From Septoria linicola (taxonomy: Eukaryota; Ascomycota; Dothideomycetes; Mycosphaerellales; Mycosphaerellaceae), in assembly GCA_024114885.1 (NCBI GenBank), contig CP099426.1, positions 2,108,001-2,172,000 of the forward strand: DNA of 64,000 nt. The letters run 5' to 3'. A program made the position numbers and the translations under genes. Below the pieces are notes generated by a model. It did not search any database. It was not told the origin of the DNA and worked only from the letters and a program-made list of their open reading frames with translations. Positions 44,465 through 55,742 of the stretch are shown piece by piece (position 1 is the stretch's first letter; every line of letters starts with the position of its first letter).

Positions 44465-44469
44465 ATCTC
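44465..44469. repeat. Target-site duplication, right copy (ATCTC)
   Basis: Identical to 38163-38167. Confidence 0.85.
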
Positions 44470-47058
44470 TATACTTATCTATAGTCTAAATATAATATTA
44501 TTAGGTAGTAGGCACTCGTAGCTAAACCTTAGGTACTTATAGCTTATATTTATAGTAACTAGATTTATCGTATTACTTCTCTACTTAATCCTAAGGGCGT
44601 ACGGCGTCGTCTTGACTATATAAACGAATACTATAGAGCTATTATTATACCTAGTCTAGGCTTTACTATCTTAATAGATATATACTATAAGTTTAAGAAG
44701 TAGCTTATTTAGATCTACGCTAGTATCTATATCTATTCGCGTTATATAGAGTAGATATATATTAGTCTATCTAGAAGGATAGCTATATTAGTTCTCGCTT
44801 AATACCTTATAGTACTACGCGCTATAGGTACTATACCTTAAATCCTCTAATCTAATCGTAGTATAGAGACTATACTAGCTACGGATACTTATTTTAAGAT
44901 CTAGAACGTTATCTATACTATAGAGTCGGAGGCTATAGTAGCTATAGGTAGTAAGTTATTACTACTATTACGATTTAACTAATACTTTAAGTATAGAACT
45001 AGTAAGATAAACTAACGTATTAAATTATAGTAGGCTTAGTAAGCTAAAGCTCTAGCGCTATAGAGAGAATACTTCTATTAATTACTAATTAAGGACTTAT
45101 ACGATAGCGATTTACTTATCGACTATATTACCTTCCTAGCGATATATATACTAATTATACGCGAGGCTATTAGCGAGTTTATACGAGTATAGAATAGCTA
45201 TAGGATCTAGAAATAGCCTAAGCGTCTATACGTTATTATAGGTATTCTATATATACTACGATACTATCTATATATATATAGTACTAGTAATTAATCTATT
45301 CTACTACTAGATAGCGTTCTAGACGAGATTAAAAGAGAACTAGAGAGCTTCGGTATATAATTATAACTACTTACTATAGTAACTCGCTAATAAAATATAG
45401 ACCTAGAAGCCTATCTACCTATAATAACTCTTAAATAGTATAGCTACGCCTTATAGCTATACGGCCTTATACTGCCTATAGACGGTAATACTAACTCTAC
45501 TTCTAGTAAGCGTATTTACTATTATACTTATTTAATACTATATATACTCGTATTATAGTATATCGTATTATAGTAATAGCCGACGCTTAGTAAGCTTAAT
45601 AAGCTATTAGCTATACGTAGGTAGATTAATATATAGTAAATAAGAGATATATTTATAGCCTCTAATAGTATACTAATCCTCGATAAAGATAACAGAATTA
45701 TAAAGATAGAGTTTACTAACGATCTATAAGTTAATAATTCTTAAGAGCTATCCTAATTAGTAATAGCCTATAATATAGCGTTAAAAACCCTACTCTACGA
45801 GTATATCTACGAGGCTCGACGAGTACGTACTTCTAAATATTTAACTATTTCTCTCTTTTTTAACCTATACTATTTACTCTCTACTAATCGATCTTATCTA
45901 TTAGGCTCGCTTACTATAACTATAGCCTAGCCCTAAGGCAAGTACTATATAATATTAGGCGTTAAATATAACTATATATTCGGTAGTTATCTTTACTATA
46001 GTTAATACGCTATATATAACCTTAACTCTCTAAATAAGCGAATCGTCTACGAGCTATCGGTTATACTAGCGCCTACTTTAACGAGTCGCTCTACTATAGC
46101 GCCTACGAGTTATACGAGTACTATAGTTACTACTCCTAGAATAAATACTAGAGCTACTATTAATACCTTTTCTTTACTCTCTTAGGTTACTAATAAGGAG
46201 CGTAATATAGCTATCCTTAGGCTTAAAAAATATACTACTCCTAATACTAGTAATAGATTACTATCGTAGCGTCTAGTATCTACTCTACTACTAAAAGCTA
46301 AGTAGAAGGAGCCTCTAATTAAGTTCCTTTATATATATAAGCTCTATCTATAGTACGTTACTATTAATAACTCTAGCGTTTAGACGTACTAGGATATCTG
46401 TCTATACGACACTACTATAGATATATAGACAGATTAAGACTAGTATACTAGCGATAATATAACTCTTATAGAGTACTTTCTTTCTTACTATCTATAGCTA
46501 CTAGCTACGCCGATTATAGATACTAAGGACTTTAAAGAGGTATTCTTCTATACTAGCTTCTAAGAGGACGATTAGCCTAAGCGAGTATCTAAAAGAGTAT
46601 ATATAGACTATTAGAATACTAATATAAGTAGGGCTATAAGTATATTTAGATAGTCGAAAGCGAAATAATCTAATAGGTAGGCCTATTTAATTAAGATCTA
46701 TATATACTAGAGGAAGGGCTCTTAAGTTAAAGCTAAAAGTAAAGATAAAGTAGATAAACGTAAGTACTATAAGAGTATAGCTACGAGTTAAACGAGCTTA
46801 TTCTTAGTATTTATAAGTATTAAGACTAAAGCTAGAACACGTATTAAGTAAGAGAAGGGTATATAGACTATAGCGGAGTACGATAGTATAAAGCCGCCTA
46901 AGATAATTAATCTTTCTAATAACGAGGCCTCTATAAGTACTACGAGTCTAGGGATTATATAGTAGCTCGCTCTATAACCTATAGCTACTTAGTCTATAGA
47001 GTCGGAGCTTAATAAGTAATTATAGGCTAGTCTAGCGACTATATAACTAATAATATAG

Positions 47059-47114
47059 CTAACTATAGAGCTAACTATAGAGTTAACTATAGAGCTAACT
47101 ATAGAGCTAACTAT
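47059..47114. repeat. 12-bp tandem repeat
   Basis: About five copies of CTAACTATAGAG (one with a C-to-T change) inside the outer transposon. Confidence 0.75.
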
Positions 47115-47379
47115 ACCTATTAAGCTAGTAGCGAAGCGATAGAAGTAGCTATAGATAATATATACTACTAGAGAGACTAGAAGTAGTAAATAGTACTCGC
47201 TATAGACTCGTAGAGTAAATACTAGTTAAATTATAGCCTAAGGAAGATAGGATTAGAGGAATTAGTATACTAGGATAGAATAAGAGTAGATATTAGTTTT
47301 TATACTCGTAGTAACTCGTAGTTCGATTACTTATAAACTCGCTATACTAACTAGACTATAATAGGCTTAGGAATATCGT

Positions 47380-47850
47380 CCTTTAGCTATATAGCCTTTT
47401 ATAGTTTCTATATATCGCGAGCCTTACTATTAGCCTCTACCTTAAGCTAGTTAATCTAGCTATTAATCCCTTCTATAATACTGTCTATCCTATTAAGCCT
47501 ATCCTCTAATATCTTTATATAGGTACGGAGCTCCTCTAACTCGCTAGACTCGCTACTAGACTTACTATCCTTATTATTACTAACTTATTTACTAGCCTAA
47601 TAACTAGACTTAGCTATACGTATATAGTACGTATAAGGTACCTCTTCTATCTCTATCTTATACTATTCCTTAAGACCTAGACGCTTATACTATAAGTATA
47701 GTATAATAGTAGTAACGCTCTAAGTCGTCTCTATTATATAGCTAGCCTTATTAAACTTACGTAGAGTATTCTTTACGACCTTCTTCTTATTCTTATCTCT
47801 ACCTTCTACTTTATTAAGTAACTTCTACTATATCGCTAGTACGTAGTACT
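47380..47850 (-). pseudogene. Relic of a second ORF of the outer transposon (basic plus coiled coil)
   Basis: A minus-strand frame reads KLLNKVEGRDKNKKKVVKN, then IIETT, KIEIEEVPYTYYIR and a coiled-coil-like ELEELRTYIKILEDRLNRID. It is broken only by TAG/TAA codons explainable from Trp or Gln by RIP. It runs toward the transposase relic, so the element probably had two convergent genes. The basic head suggests nucleic-acid binding; no family recognised. Confidence 0.5.
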
Positions 47851-48351
47851 AATAGTCGGTAGTATTTAGTATAGTAGAGTAGTATAGGTAGTTAGAGAAG
47901 TTTAAGGAATTCTATAACCTATTTTATACTACGAGTTAGTAGCGAGTATATAGAGAGTACGAAATTACCTATCTAGGAGTCTCTGTCTCGTTAATATCTA
48001 TCTCCTTAACTAGAGCCTAACTAGCTTATATAATTATACCTAGCGTCAAGCTTATACTAGTAGCGTAAAGTATACTATTAAGTATTAGCTAAGCTAAAAG
48101 GCGTCGTAGAATACGCGCTACAACTTACTCAAGGCGATTGATACTACGAGTACTATATAAGGCCTCGTTGTCGCCTATAGTCGCTATATAAGTAGTATTT
48201 ATTAGGTATAGTTAGAGCGGCGGCGAGCTAGATATTAGTATTAAGTAAGTCCTATTGTTATCAGCGCGACAATAGCAAGGTAATGTGAGCGTATAACAAT
48301 GGCAGGTGCGAGTGCAAGTGAATAATAAAGACAATAGAGCGTGGCCGCATG

Positions 48352-48390
48352 CGGAGGTTTGATATGGCGGACTGGTCAGAATGGCCCACC
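48352..48390 (-). repeat. Right terminal inverted repeat of the outer transposon
   Basis: Complement of the left terminus. It ends about 257 bp before the start codon of the GH72 gene. Confidence 0.8.
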
Positions 48391-48646
48391 TTACTCCCGC
48401 GGAGCTCGTACCAGCCGTGTTTTGTTGATTAACTAGTTCAACGCTTGCCTTGTTGCTACGCTGAGATTCCCAGCTCGACTTGTGCCACTCCCACTCGACT
48501 CACGACTGATCTGTTCTCGGTCATCGTCGCTCGTTACACCGCAGGATTGGGATTGGGTTGGAAATTGGACAGAGAGATCCAAGTCTGGGAGGTCGGGAGC
48601 AGCAAAAGCTTAGAACTATCGCTATCCATTTCTCTCGGCGCCAAAC

Positions 48647-50129
48647 ATGAAGACGGTGGGTCGCATATCAACGGCCACCGTCTGCACCTCAACAGCATAA
48701 CTGACAGCGATGATGGTGTATATAGCGTACGCTCTCTGCCCTGTCAGCTCTCGCGGCTCTCACCGCCGCCGTCGATCCGGTCGAAGTGAAGCAGCAGGAG
48801 TTCGTCGTGTCGAACAGCGGCGAACGGTTCATGATCGTGGGCGTGGACTATCAACCAGGAGGACAGGATGCATATGGGACGGGAAAGGGTGACCCATTGA
48901 GCAATGCGACCGTGTGTCTGCGCGATGCGGCGCTCATGCAATCGCTGGGCATCAACACGATCCGGTCGTACAATGTGGATCCCACCGAGAACCACGACGA
49001 ATGTGTCTCCATCTTCAACTCGGTCGGCATTTATATGCTGATTGATGTCAACTCACCACTGTCCGGACAGTCCATCGATCGATCGAATCCCTCGGCGAGC
49101 TACACGCGCGACTACCTCAACCACATCTTCACTGTTGTTGAGGCCTTCAAGGACTACCCCAACACCTTGGGCTTCTTCGCCGGCAACGAGATCATCAACG
49201 ACGTGGGCACAGCGCAGGACAATCCGCCATACATCAGAGCTGTGCAGCGTGACTTGAAGAATTACATCAAGAACCATGCGTCGCGTACCATCCCAGTGGG
49301 CTACTCGGCAGCGCAGGTACAGGAGGTCTTGAAGGACACTTGGTCGTACTTGCAGTGCAACAATGCGAACGGCGATGAAGACATGTCGCGCTCTGACTTC
49401 TTCGGTCTGAACAGCTACTCGTGGTGTGGCTCTGGCTCGTCATACACCACATCTGGCTACGATGTACTGGTCGAATGGTTTGGCAACACCACGATTCCCG
49501 TCTTCTTCTCCGAGTACGGCTGCAACGTGCCCTCACCTCGCGTATTCGACGAGGTGCCAGTGCTGTACGGACCTCAAATGGCTGTCCTGTCTGGAGGGTT
49601 GGTCTACGAGTGGACGCAAGAGCCATCAAACTACGGTATCGTGGAGGAGAACAGCAATGGCACACTGTCGCTGCTCGCAGATTACAACACATTGGAAACT
49701 CAATACAACAAGCTCGATATCGGCCTGCTGACCACATCGAACCAAACTGCCACAAATTTGCAGCCGCCGGAATGCAGCTCGGATCTCATCTCCAGCAGTG
49801 ACTTCAGCAGCGACTTTGACATCCCTGATGTTCCTTCTGGTGCAGCGGCGCTCATCTCGAATGGCGTGTCTAACGCACCCACGGGAAGCATTGTGACAGT
49901 CACGCAGACGAGTGTACAAGTTCCAGTCTATGCTACTAATGGTGCACGCATCGAGAACCTGGCGATCGTGGCCGCGTCTGGAGCTAATAGGCCAGGCTCC
50001 GGCTCGCTCACGACTGGTGCTGCAGGTGGCGCTTCCTCGACGAGCAGCGGACTTGCCGCGAAGGCGACGTATGGTGCCATGGGCGGTGCTGTTGCAGCAG
50101 CTGTCTTTGGCGCTGGGTTTGTGCTGTAG
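48647..50129 (+). CDS. GPI-anchored 1,3-beta-glucanosyltransferase, GH72 (GAS/GEL type)
   Basis: Exon 1 is only nine bases (48647-48655, MKT), then a 70-nt intron (GTGGGT...ATAG with CTGAC branch site), then 48726-50129. The total is 470 residues. The splice restores a signal peptide (MKTRTLSALSALAALTAA); without it the frame is blocked by TAG just upstream. Acid/base Glu158 lies in GNEIIND and nucleophile Glu266 in FFSEYGCN. The C-terminus is Ser/Gly-rich and ends in a hydrophobic tail (AAAVFGAGFVL), i.e. a GPI signal. There is no X8/CBM43 module, so it is the short subfamily. These enzymes cut and re-join beta-1,3-glucan chains in the cell wall. The RIP-rich transposon ends 257 bp upstream. 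Confidence 0.93.
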
Positions 50130-50474
50130 AGAGGGAGAGATGACCGGAAGTGTCGGGGCGAATTGCTTGAGAGAAACGGCAGAGATATAGAGCCTGATCA
50201 TGAGGCATGAGCGAGCAATTTGAGCGAAGGCGCGAGGTTTTGAGCTTATCACGTTTGGTATGTAGCATTGTATAGAGATCTTCGCATTGGTCACTTTCCA
50301 GAGTGAAAGTTAGGTGACCATTGAAGTGAGGTGAAGTGAAGGGAAGTAAAGCACAACTGCATTGGCACACTTGGAGATTGCCCAATCGCCTTGTGCTCTT
50401 CTTACCTCTGCACAACGCCGACAACCTTTTTGTTATCACAAAACCTCCAGGTCAAGAATATCGCGACCACCACG
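50130..50474. other. Intergenic spacer, no feature recognised
   Basis: About 345 bp with a GAAGTGAGGTGAAGTGAAGG purine stretch near 50320 that may be promoter sequence of the next gene. Confidence 0.4.
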
Positions 50475-51120
50475 ATGGCAAACACCGAGGGAGAAGACGA
50501 CGCGCTTCGAGAGCGCGTCCAGAACCTCACTCCAGAACTCTTTGACATGATCTTTGAATTCGTCCTTAGCATCAACGAAAGCAAGATCGAGATCACAAGC
50601 CAATACAGGCCTCCAGTGCAGTTGCAAATTGACCGCGCGAGCCGAAACAGAGTTGCGGAGGAGTACTACCGCAAGACAGTCTCTGGGGGCTTGAGACTCC
50701 GTCAATACTACTCTTTGGTAGAGCGGATGTGCAATCTCTCTCACGATCACGCTAAGCTGATACGCTGCGTTGAAGCTGCCTGTTTTCAGCAAAGCAGGTT
50801 CTTCGACCGACAACCATGTTCGGATCCTGCGATGCTCCGCCTACGCGAGGACCAGCTTGCAAACGTGGAGGTCAACCTCTCGATGGCATTGGATTACCAC
50901 TGGCAGTACTATGGTCAGTTTGGTAAAATCAACATACGCATGTATGTGGGCGACGTCTCTCGAAAAGCTAGAAACGACGAAGGCGTCTTGGGAGATTGGC
51001 TCTGGAGATCTATTTCGACTCAAATGATGGCAAGCTTCGTTGTATGTGCAAAAATCTGCGCCATATCGAGACTGACGCGTTGTATAGCTCACAGTACATG
51101 TCTATCCTGGAGCTGACTAG
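50475..51120 (+). CDS. Hypothetical protein with F-box-like N-terminus
   Basis: Exons 50475-51041 and 51088-51120 with a 46-nt intron (GTATGT...ATAG, CTGAC branch site) give 199 residues. The first ATG has a good context. Residues 10-32 (RVQNLTPELFDMIFEFVL) look like the short F-box-like start of many orphan Dothideomycete proteins. The rest is mixed helix and strand with no recognised domain. The splice replaces a Cys-rich unspliced tail by LTVHVYPGAD, which fits the strand-rich body better. Confidence 0.6.
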
Positions 51121-51640
51121 TCCTTGAGGTGACCCATCCAGCAAGCGGGCGTGAACGTCAACGGCAACTGATCTCAGGCGAGAAGTGAGGGCGTCGGCAT
51201 TAGCAAGCTGTGACATGGCTGGAGGGCTCGATCTATGAGAGATAACGTGTCGCAGACATAGATGGGTGGTCGCGCTGTCGTCTGCGAAGGGAGACCCGTG
51301 ACTAAGGGCAGGCAGAGCCGCGCACTACGCTTTCGAACATGCATTAGCGCTGTTCGAGGCCACGAGATGCAAGCATTGCTTCACTTTCGAGTTGGCGAAG
51401 ACTCTTTTCTCGCGCTTCCTACAGAGCTAATACACCACCAACACCATGGGAACCACATTTTCGAGGCTCCGGCCGCCAATGGCGGCGCCCAACGGCGTTT
51501 TTAATCGAGGCTGGACCAGGATATACATGCTGCTGGAAACCATCGCAGCGCGTTTCCACTAGATTATCAACGTCGCAAGTGGCACTTAGTTAGGCAGCTT
51601 CTTAATCACATCGCTCTTCCACCTCAAGACGCCAAATTCC
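51121..51640. other. Spacer, possible unassigned first exon
   Basis: An ATG at 51446 opens a short frame (MGTTFSRLRPP) that might be the missing first exon of the next gene, but no donor/acceptor pair could be joined convincingly. Confidence 0.3.
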
Positions 51641-51709
51641 TTCTCAGCTCTGTTCGTTCTACCACATCAACCTCCTCCCAAGCTCAAGCCATTCAGCAAA
51701 ACTCTCACA

Positions 51710-52324
51710 TTGGTCGATCTACCCGGTGAAATCCGCAACACAATCTCTGGCCACGCTCTCATCGAGCCGGAACCCATTCTGATGGACGAAAATACCTGGC
51801 TCGATGCACCGAGTCTTGTCCGCTTGAACGAGGTCGAGTTCTCAGGCGGCCACTGGCGCGAGGGTCTTAAGCGCCCAGCTGCCCTCAAAGCCGCCACCCA
51901 GATCCGCAACGAAGCAGCAAGTATCTTCTACAAAGACAACATCTTCTATGCCAAAGAAGCTTCCGCAGCTCGCAACTGGCTGAGCTCTGTCCGCCGTACT
52001 GTGCAACTCGAGATTGACCGTATCCGTCTCAACACTGAAGACGGGATCATCATTCCGGGGAATGTCGCTTCGGATGTATTCGATGAGAAGTGGCTGGAAC
52101 GGGAGAAGACGTATTTGCGTGGGGCGGGACAATTGGTAGGCAGCACAGAGTTGCGAGATGATGTGTTGAGGCGCGGGCTGTATGTTGCTAGAGAAGCTGG
52201 AGTGACGTGGGCGACTATGGCGATGATGGAGCAGTTGGTGATGCCGTTTGAGGAGGAAAGGTGGATTTTGACTTGGAAAGATGATGGTATTGAGAGAGAG
52301 GGTGAATGGTTGTTAGCTAGTTAG
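51710..52324 (+). CDS. Hypothetical F-box-like/2EXR-type protein, 5' end unresolved
   Basis: The frame is open from about 51590 but contains no ATG before DLPGEIRNTISGHAL, which is the typical start motif (LPxEIRNxI) of fungal 2EXR/F-box-like proteins. The remaining body (EPILMDENTWL, QIRNEAASIFYKDNIFY) also fits that group. An upstream exon with the start is therefore expected. Function unknown. Confidence 0.5.
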   Translation: MVDLPGEIRNTISGHALIEPEPILMDENTWLDAPSLVRLNEVEFSGGHWREGLKRPAALKAATQIRNEAASIFYKDNIFYAKEASAARNWLSSVRRTVQLEIDRIRLNTEDGIIIPGNVASDVFDEKWLEREKTYLRGAGQLVGSTELRDDVLRRGLYVAREAGVTWATMAMMEQLVMPFEEERWILTWKDDGIEREGEWLLAS

Positions 52325-52685
52325 GCCGTAGGTCGTGGGTGATTGTCAGCTGTGCTTGGCGATCATGTGGCGCAAGAGTGCTTGAGTTTGACAAGAGCTA
52401 TGAAGAGATGTGGCAAGTGCAACATGAAACGGCGAGTCTCTCCGCAGATCTAACAATGTGTTCAATCGAAGCTTGTTTCTCCAAGTTTCGCGCTCGAACT
52501 GGCAGAATGACCGGCGATTACTTCAAGAACAGCACGAGGCATGCATACATACTCAAAAGAACCTTGATCGCCTGCTCACCTCGAGGAGAGGCTGCCGTGT
52601 ATGCTCGGGCAAAGAAGTGGGCTCGAATGTCCTATACAGGAAGTTCCTTGACAAAGTGGCTATCTACGTGCTAGGGTGCTGCACA
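52325..52685. other. Spacer between convergent genes
   Basis: No supported feature. Confidence 0.4.
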
Positions 52686-54153
52686 TTATGATCTTGCGAA
52701 CAGCATCACAATGGCGCCCAGTACTGCAAAGATAGCAACGAGTATCGCTAGGACGTACAGCGGATTCACGATCCTCGGCCGCGGCTCCTTACTCTGCACA
52801 AGCCGCTGCACCTCGCCATCAAACGACTGCGCCATCTTCGTCCTGCTAAACTGCGCCAAAACTTGCTCGCGCCCAGCCTGTCCCATACTGCGCAATTTAT
52901 CCGAACTGGATGGGATGAGTGGTTTCTGCATGACTTTGGTCCATTCTTCCACCTTATCTGGACTCCTCAGCCAGCCTGTTCGGCCATCATATATGGTTTC
53001 CAACGGTCCTCCTGTGTTGGTTGCGAGCACAGGTACTCCTGCCAGCATTGCTTCGAGAGGCACAATGCCGAAATGTTCATTTGTGGGCGTGTAGAGGAGC
53101 AAGCTGGCGGAGTGGAGGAGACGTGTTTTGAGGTCATTTGGGATCGATAGGAGGAAGAGGATGTCGACGTCCTCGGTAGATAGGTCGGTCAGTGCTGTGT
53201 CGTTGCTGCGGAAAGTGGCATGGGTAAGTTGCAGAGAGTCGGCGAGCTCTTGCAGTTGGTTGTGCGTGAGTGCGTTCTCGATGTTGCGCGGATCGTAGCC
53301 ACCTGCCAGTACTAGTCTCGCCTTGCTGCGATCTTGGGGTGATAGTCCTGCGTAGGCTTTGATGGCCAGGTCGAGCACCTTCTTGCCCTCGAAGCGGTTG
53401 ATGCTCAGCAGTAGCTTCTTGTCTGGCCATATTGCAGTGCTCTCGCCTGAATCTGCCGCCTCACTCGTGTCCACACACGGATATATGACCTTGAGCTCCC
53501 TCGACTTCACACCTGGTAGGGTTGATTTGAAGACACTCCGTGTGAATTTGCTGTTGACCACGATGCTGTCTGCACAGCCGGTACTCCATCCTTCAAATGC
53601 ATCAAACGGGATGCGGTATAATGACTTCAGCTGTTGCTTGAGACCGCCTTCTTGCTTGACTAGGAGTTGATCTGGGAAGTGTCCGTAGAAGAGCACTTTC
53701 GCCTTGGGACATAAGGTTCGGAAGAACGGAATACAGGCACTCAGCTGATCCACAATGAATACATCTGGGTCCAGTTCTTTCAGCTCGGAGGATGTGATGG
53801 AAGTGCTTGCGACCAGGGACAGTTGGCGCAAGATGGTGAATAGAATGCTCAGTCGTCCTGCTATTGATGGTGGGAAGATGGAGTCGCCTCGCACGCGGAC
53901 GTCGAGTGTGCCTTGAAGAACATCTCAGCCTTCAGATCTTCAGCACATGTCCACATTCTGCTCCACGATGTCACGTACCATCGCGAGCTTCCTCGAAGCA
54001 GTGTTTCGGGTCGCGATATGAGGTCAGAATGGTGACTTTGTGTCCCAGTGATTGCAGTCCCACCGCAGCGTCAATCACTAGTCGCTCTGCACCTCCGATG
54101 CCCAGATCAGGGTGCACGAAGACAATGTTGCGCGGCGAGCTCGTCTTCGCCAT
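52686..54153 (-). CDS. ALG2: Alpha-1,3/1,6-mannosyltransferase ALG2
   Basis: Exons 54153-53979 and 53911-52686 flank a 67-nt intron (GTACGT...CAAG, phase 1). They give 466 residues, near the usual Alg2 length. The N-terminal GT-B half begins NIVFVHPDLGIGGAERLVID. The acceptor/donor half has the GT4 signature NEHFGIVPLEAM with both glutamates. The C-terminus ends in a membrane stretch (YVLAILVAIFAVLGAIVMLF). Alg2 adds the second and third mannose to the dolichol-linked N-glycan precursor on the cytosolic ER face. The intron falls in the family-conserved region between EEARDG and TLDVRVRGD, confirming the join. Confidence 0.94.
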
Positions 54154-54510
54154 CTTTTGTTACCTTGGAACATCGGTTCATCGCAAAAGAACACGAAGTG
54201 AGACTCGCCATCGAGCCTCAACTTTTAGCCTGCCTTGGCATGCTTCACGTCACCCTGCAGATCTTCGCATCCTTCGCAGTCTCGTCCATTTCTAGCCTAG
54301 CGACCTCGCAGTCCTGTCCACCCAAGTGAGCCTCTGCGAGTCCTTACGACATCTTTTGCGAGCATAGCAGCTGGGCTATGCTGCGCTGTGTGACCATGCT
54401 CTCATCGAGATGTAGTATATATAGGCCGCCATGAGGTATGTCCGCTTTCACCATTATCACCAGCATCAGACAACACAGGCACCGAGCAAGCCTCACCGAA
54501 ACGGCCTGAT
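54154..54510. promoter_or_regulatory. Divergent promoter region (ALG2 / DUF2306)
   Basis: 357 bp between opposed start codons. A TATATATA-like stretch lies near 54416. No specific operator recognised. Confidence 0.4.
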
Positions 54511-55605
54511 ATGGCTCTCTACAAGCACAACCCGCATCCAAATGCCTTCGTAGCATTCTTCCGCAAGCTCTACAGCCCCGTCGGCTTCAAGAAAGGCTAC
54601 AACTTCACCCTCTTCTTCATCTTCGCCGGAGCACTCTTCGGCTTCGCCTTGGCACGAACTCCATACCTCAATGTGAATGGCACTTTTCTGGGCTCTGCTG
54701 GCCCCGGAGAAGCTTACTGGTATCGACAAGACTACTACTACATCGGCATTTCGATCCATCTGTATTCCTGTATTCCAGCAAGTCTGCTTGTCGTGTGGCA
54801 GTTCGTGCCCGTCATTCGACAGAAAGCACTCATCTTCCACCGCATCAATGGCTATGCAGTCATTCTCCTGCTTCTTGTTGCAAACATCGGAGCTGTCATG
54901 ATCGCTCGACGAGCTTTCGGTGGCACTCTTGCAACACAATCAGCTGTTGGCGCTTTCGCGATTTGCACAACTGCCAGCTCGATCTTAGCCTGGATCAACA
55001 TCAAACGCTTGCAGATCGAGCAGCATCGTGCTTGGATGCTTCGAACTTGGGCGATTGCTGGTGGAATCATCACTGTCCGCCTCATGCAAGTCATTGCGAC
55101 GCAGATTATCTCCGCTATTGGATCGTACTACATCGCTATGCCATGCGCACAAATTGACGGAGCTGGCGGCGATGCTGAGAAGTATGCCGCATGTCGAGCA
55201 GATGGAAGCGGCTACACTGTGGTACACGCAGATTGGTCGTCTACGACACAGGGCATTGAAGAGGTCGCCGCGACATTTCAATTGTCTTTCGGCATGTGCA
55301 TGTGGTTGACATTCTTCTTGCACATCTTTGCTGTAGAGTTGTACCTTCGACTTACCAAGGCGGAGACGGAGAGACTACGGCAAATGTCGTACGAGAGACA
55401 AGTGGAGCGCGGAATGAGGAATCCTGGTCGGGCTGGATTGACGAGTGATAGATTTGGAGACGAGAAGGAGTGGCTTCCGAAGAGCAAGCGCTGGAGTTCA
55501 GTTGATGCTGCTACTATTCAGGAAGCGAAAGCTTCAGAGGAGGTAGAAAGACTGGACTCTACTGATCTCAAGAAGCCGGACAATGTGCTTGGCTGGGATA
55601 GGTAG
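54511..55605 (+). CDS. DUF2306 family multi-pass membrane protein
   Basis: Intronless, 364 residues with seven or so hydrophobic segments. The first follows GYNFTLFFIFAGALFGFAL. The conserved central part reads FHRINGYAVILLLLVANIGAVMIARRAFGG and IEQHRAWMLRTWAIA, where the His residues in a membrane context are typical of DUF2306 (heme-protein-like four-helix core). The C-terminal 70 residues are soluble and charged. The biochemical role of DUF2306 proteins is not established. Confidence 0.82.
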   Translation: MALYKHNPHPNAFVAFFRKLYSPVGFKKGYNFTLFFIFAGALFGFALARTPYLNVNGTFLGSAGPGEAYWYRQDYYYIGISIHLYSCIPASLLVVWQFVPVIRQKALIFHRINGYAVILLLLVANIGAVMIARRAFGGTLATQSAVGAFAICTTASSILAWINIKRLQIEQHRAWMLRTWAIAGGIITVRLMQVIATQIISAIGSYYIAMPCAQIDGAGGDAEKYAACRADGSGYTVVHADWSSTTQGIEEVAATFQLSFGMCMWLTFFLHIFAVELYLRLTKAETERLRQMSYERQVERGMRNPGRAGLTSDRFGDEKEWLPKSKRWSSVDAATIQEAKASEEVERLDSTDLKKPDNVLGWDR

Positions 55606-55742
55606 GACTGTTGCACATCGGATCGAATTGTGAACAGTCAAAAGCCTCTATTGCCCCAGCCCTTTTTCGTCTATCATGATCTGGCGACATGCCAGAACTT
55701 CCCCAAATGCCGTCTCACGGCCGTGTCATCTGCCAGATGCGC

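Larger units (their letters stand above)
37780..45400 (+). pseudogene. Relic of an integrase-core (DDE-type) transposase, interrupted by the Copia element
   Basis: Reading across the insertion site with one copy of the target duplication keeps a single frame. Left of the insertion come an HTH-like part and a stretch ending VKVYSKGNLY. Right of it come NPKGVRRRLDY, IPSLGFTILIDIYYKF, ASIYIYSRYIEQIYISLSRR, SIETILATDTYF, then RTSKINQRIK and WREYF-like remnants. This order resembles the integrase-core proteins common in fungal genomes (WxxD...YSRYIxWIYVG...RSDxGxET...GTSTxNQRIExWW). Stops are TAG/TAA at places where Gln, Trp or Arg would be expected, i.e. C-to-T or G-to-A changes. The gene is dead in this copy. 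Confidence 0.65.
37594..48390 (+). mobile_element. RIP-degraded DNA transposon with integrase-core transposase, split by a Copia insertion
   Basis: Inverted termini of about 39 bp with three mismatches mark the two ends (GGTGCGCCATTCTGACC at 37594; the complement ends at 48390). Without the nested retrotransposon the element is about 4.5 kb. The inside is strongly TA-rich and has no long ORF, but a plus-strand reading frame, broken only by RIP-type stops, gives an integrase-core transposase (see separate entry). A second relic frame lies on the minus strand near the right end. The GC-rich termini look unmutated. No target-site duplication next to the termini could be recognised, so the exact ends may lie a few bases off. 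Confidence 0.7.

Noticed and set aside
47041..47120. CRISPR-like short regular repeats
   Set aside because: Simple 12-bp tandem repeat without spacers, in fungal transposon DNA.
37650..48340. Possible centromere or AT-rich isochore of non-transposon origin
   Set aside because: LTRs, target duplication, primer site, RT and transposase relics explain the whole block as nested, RIP-mutated transposons.
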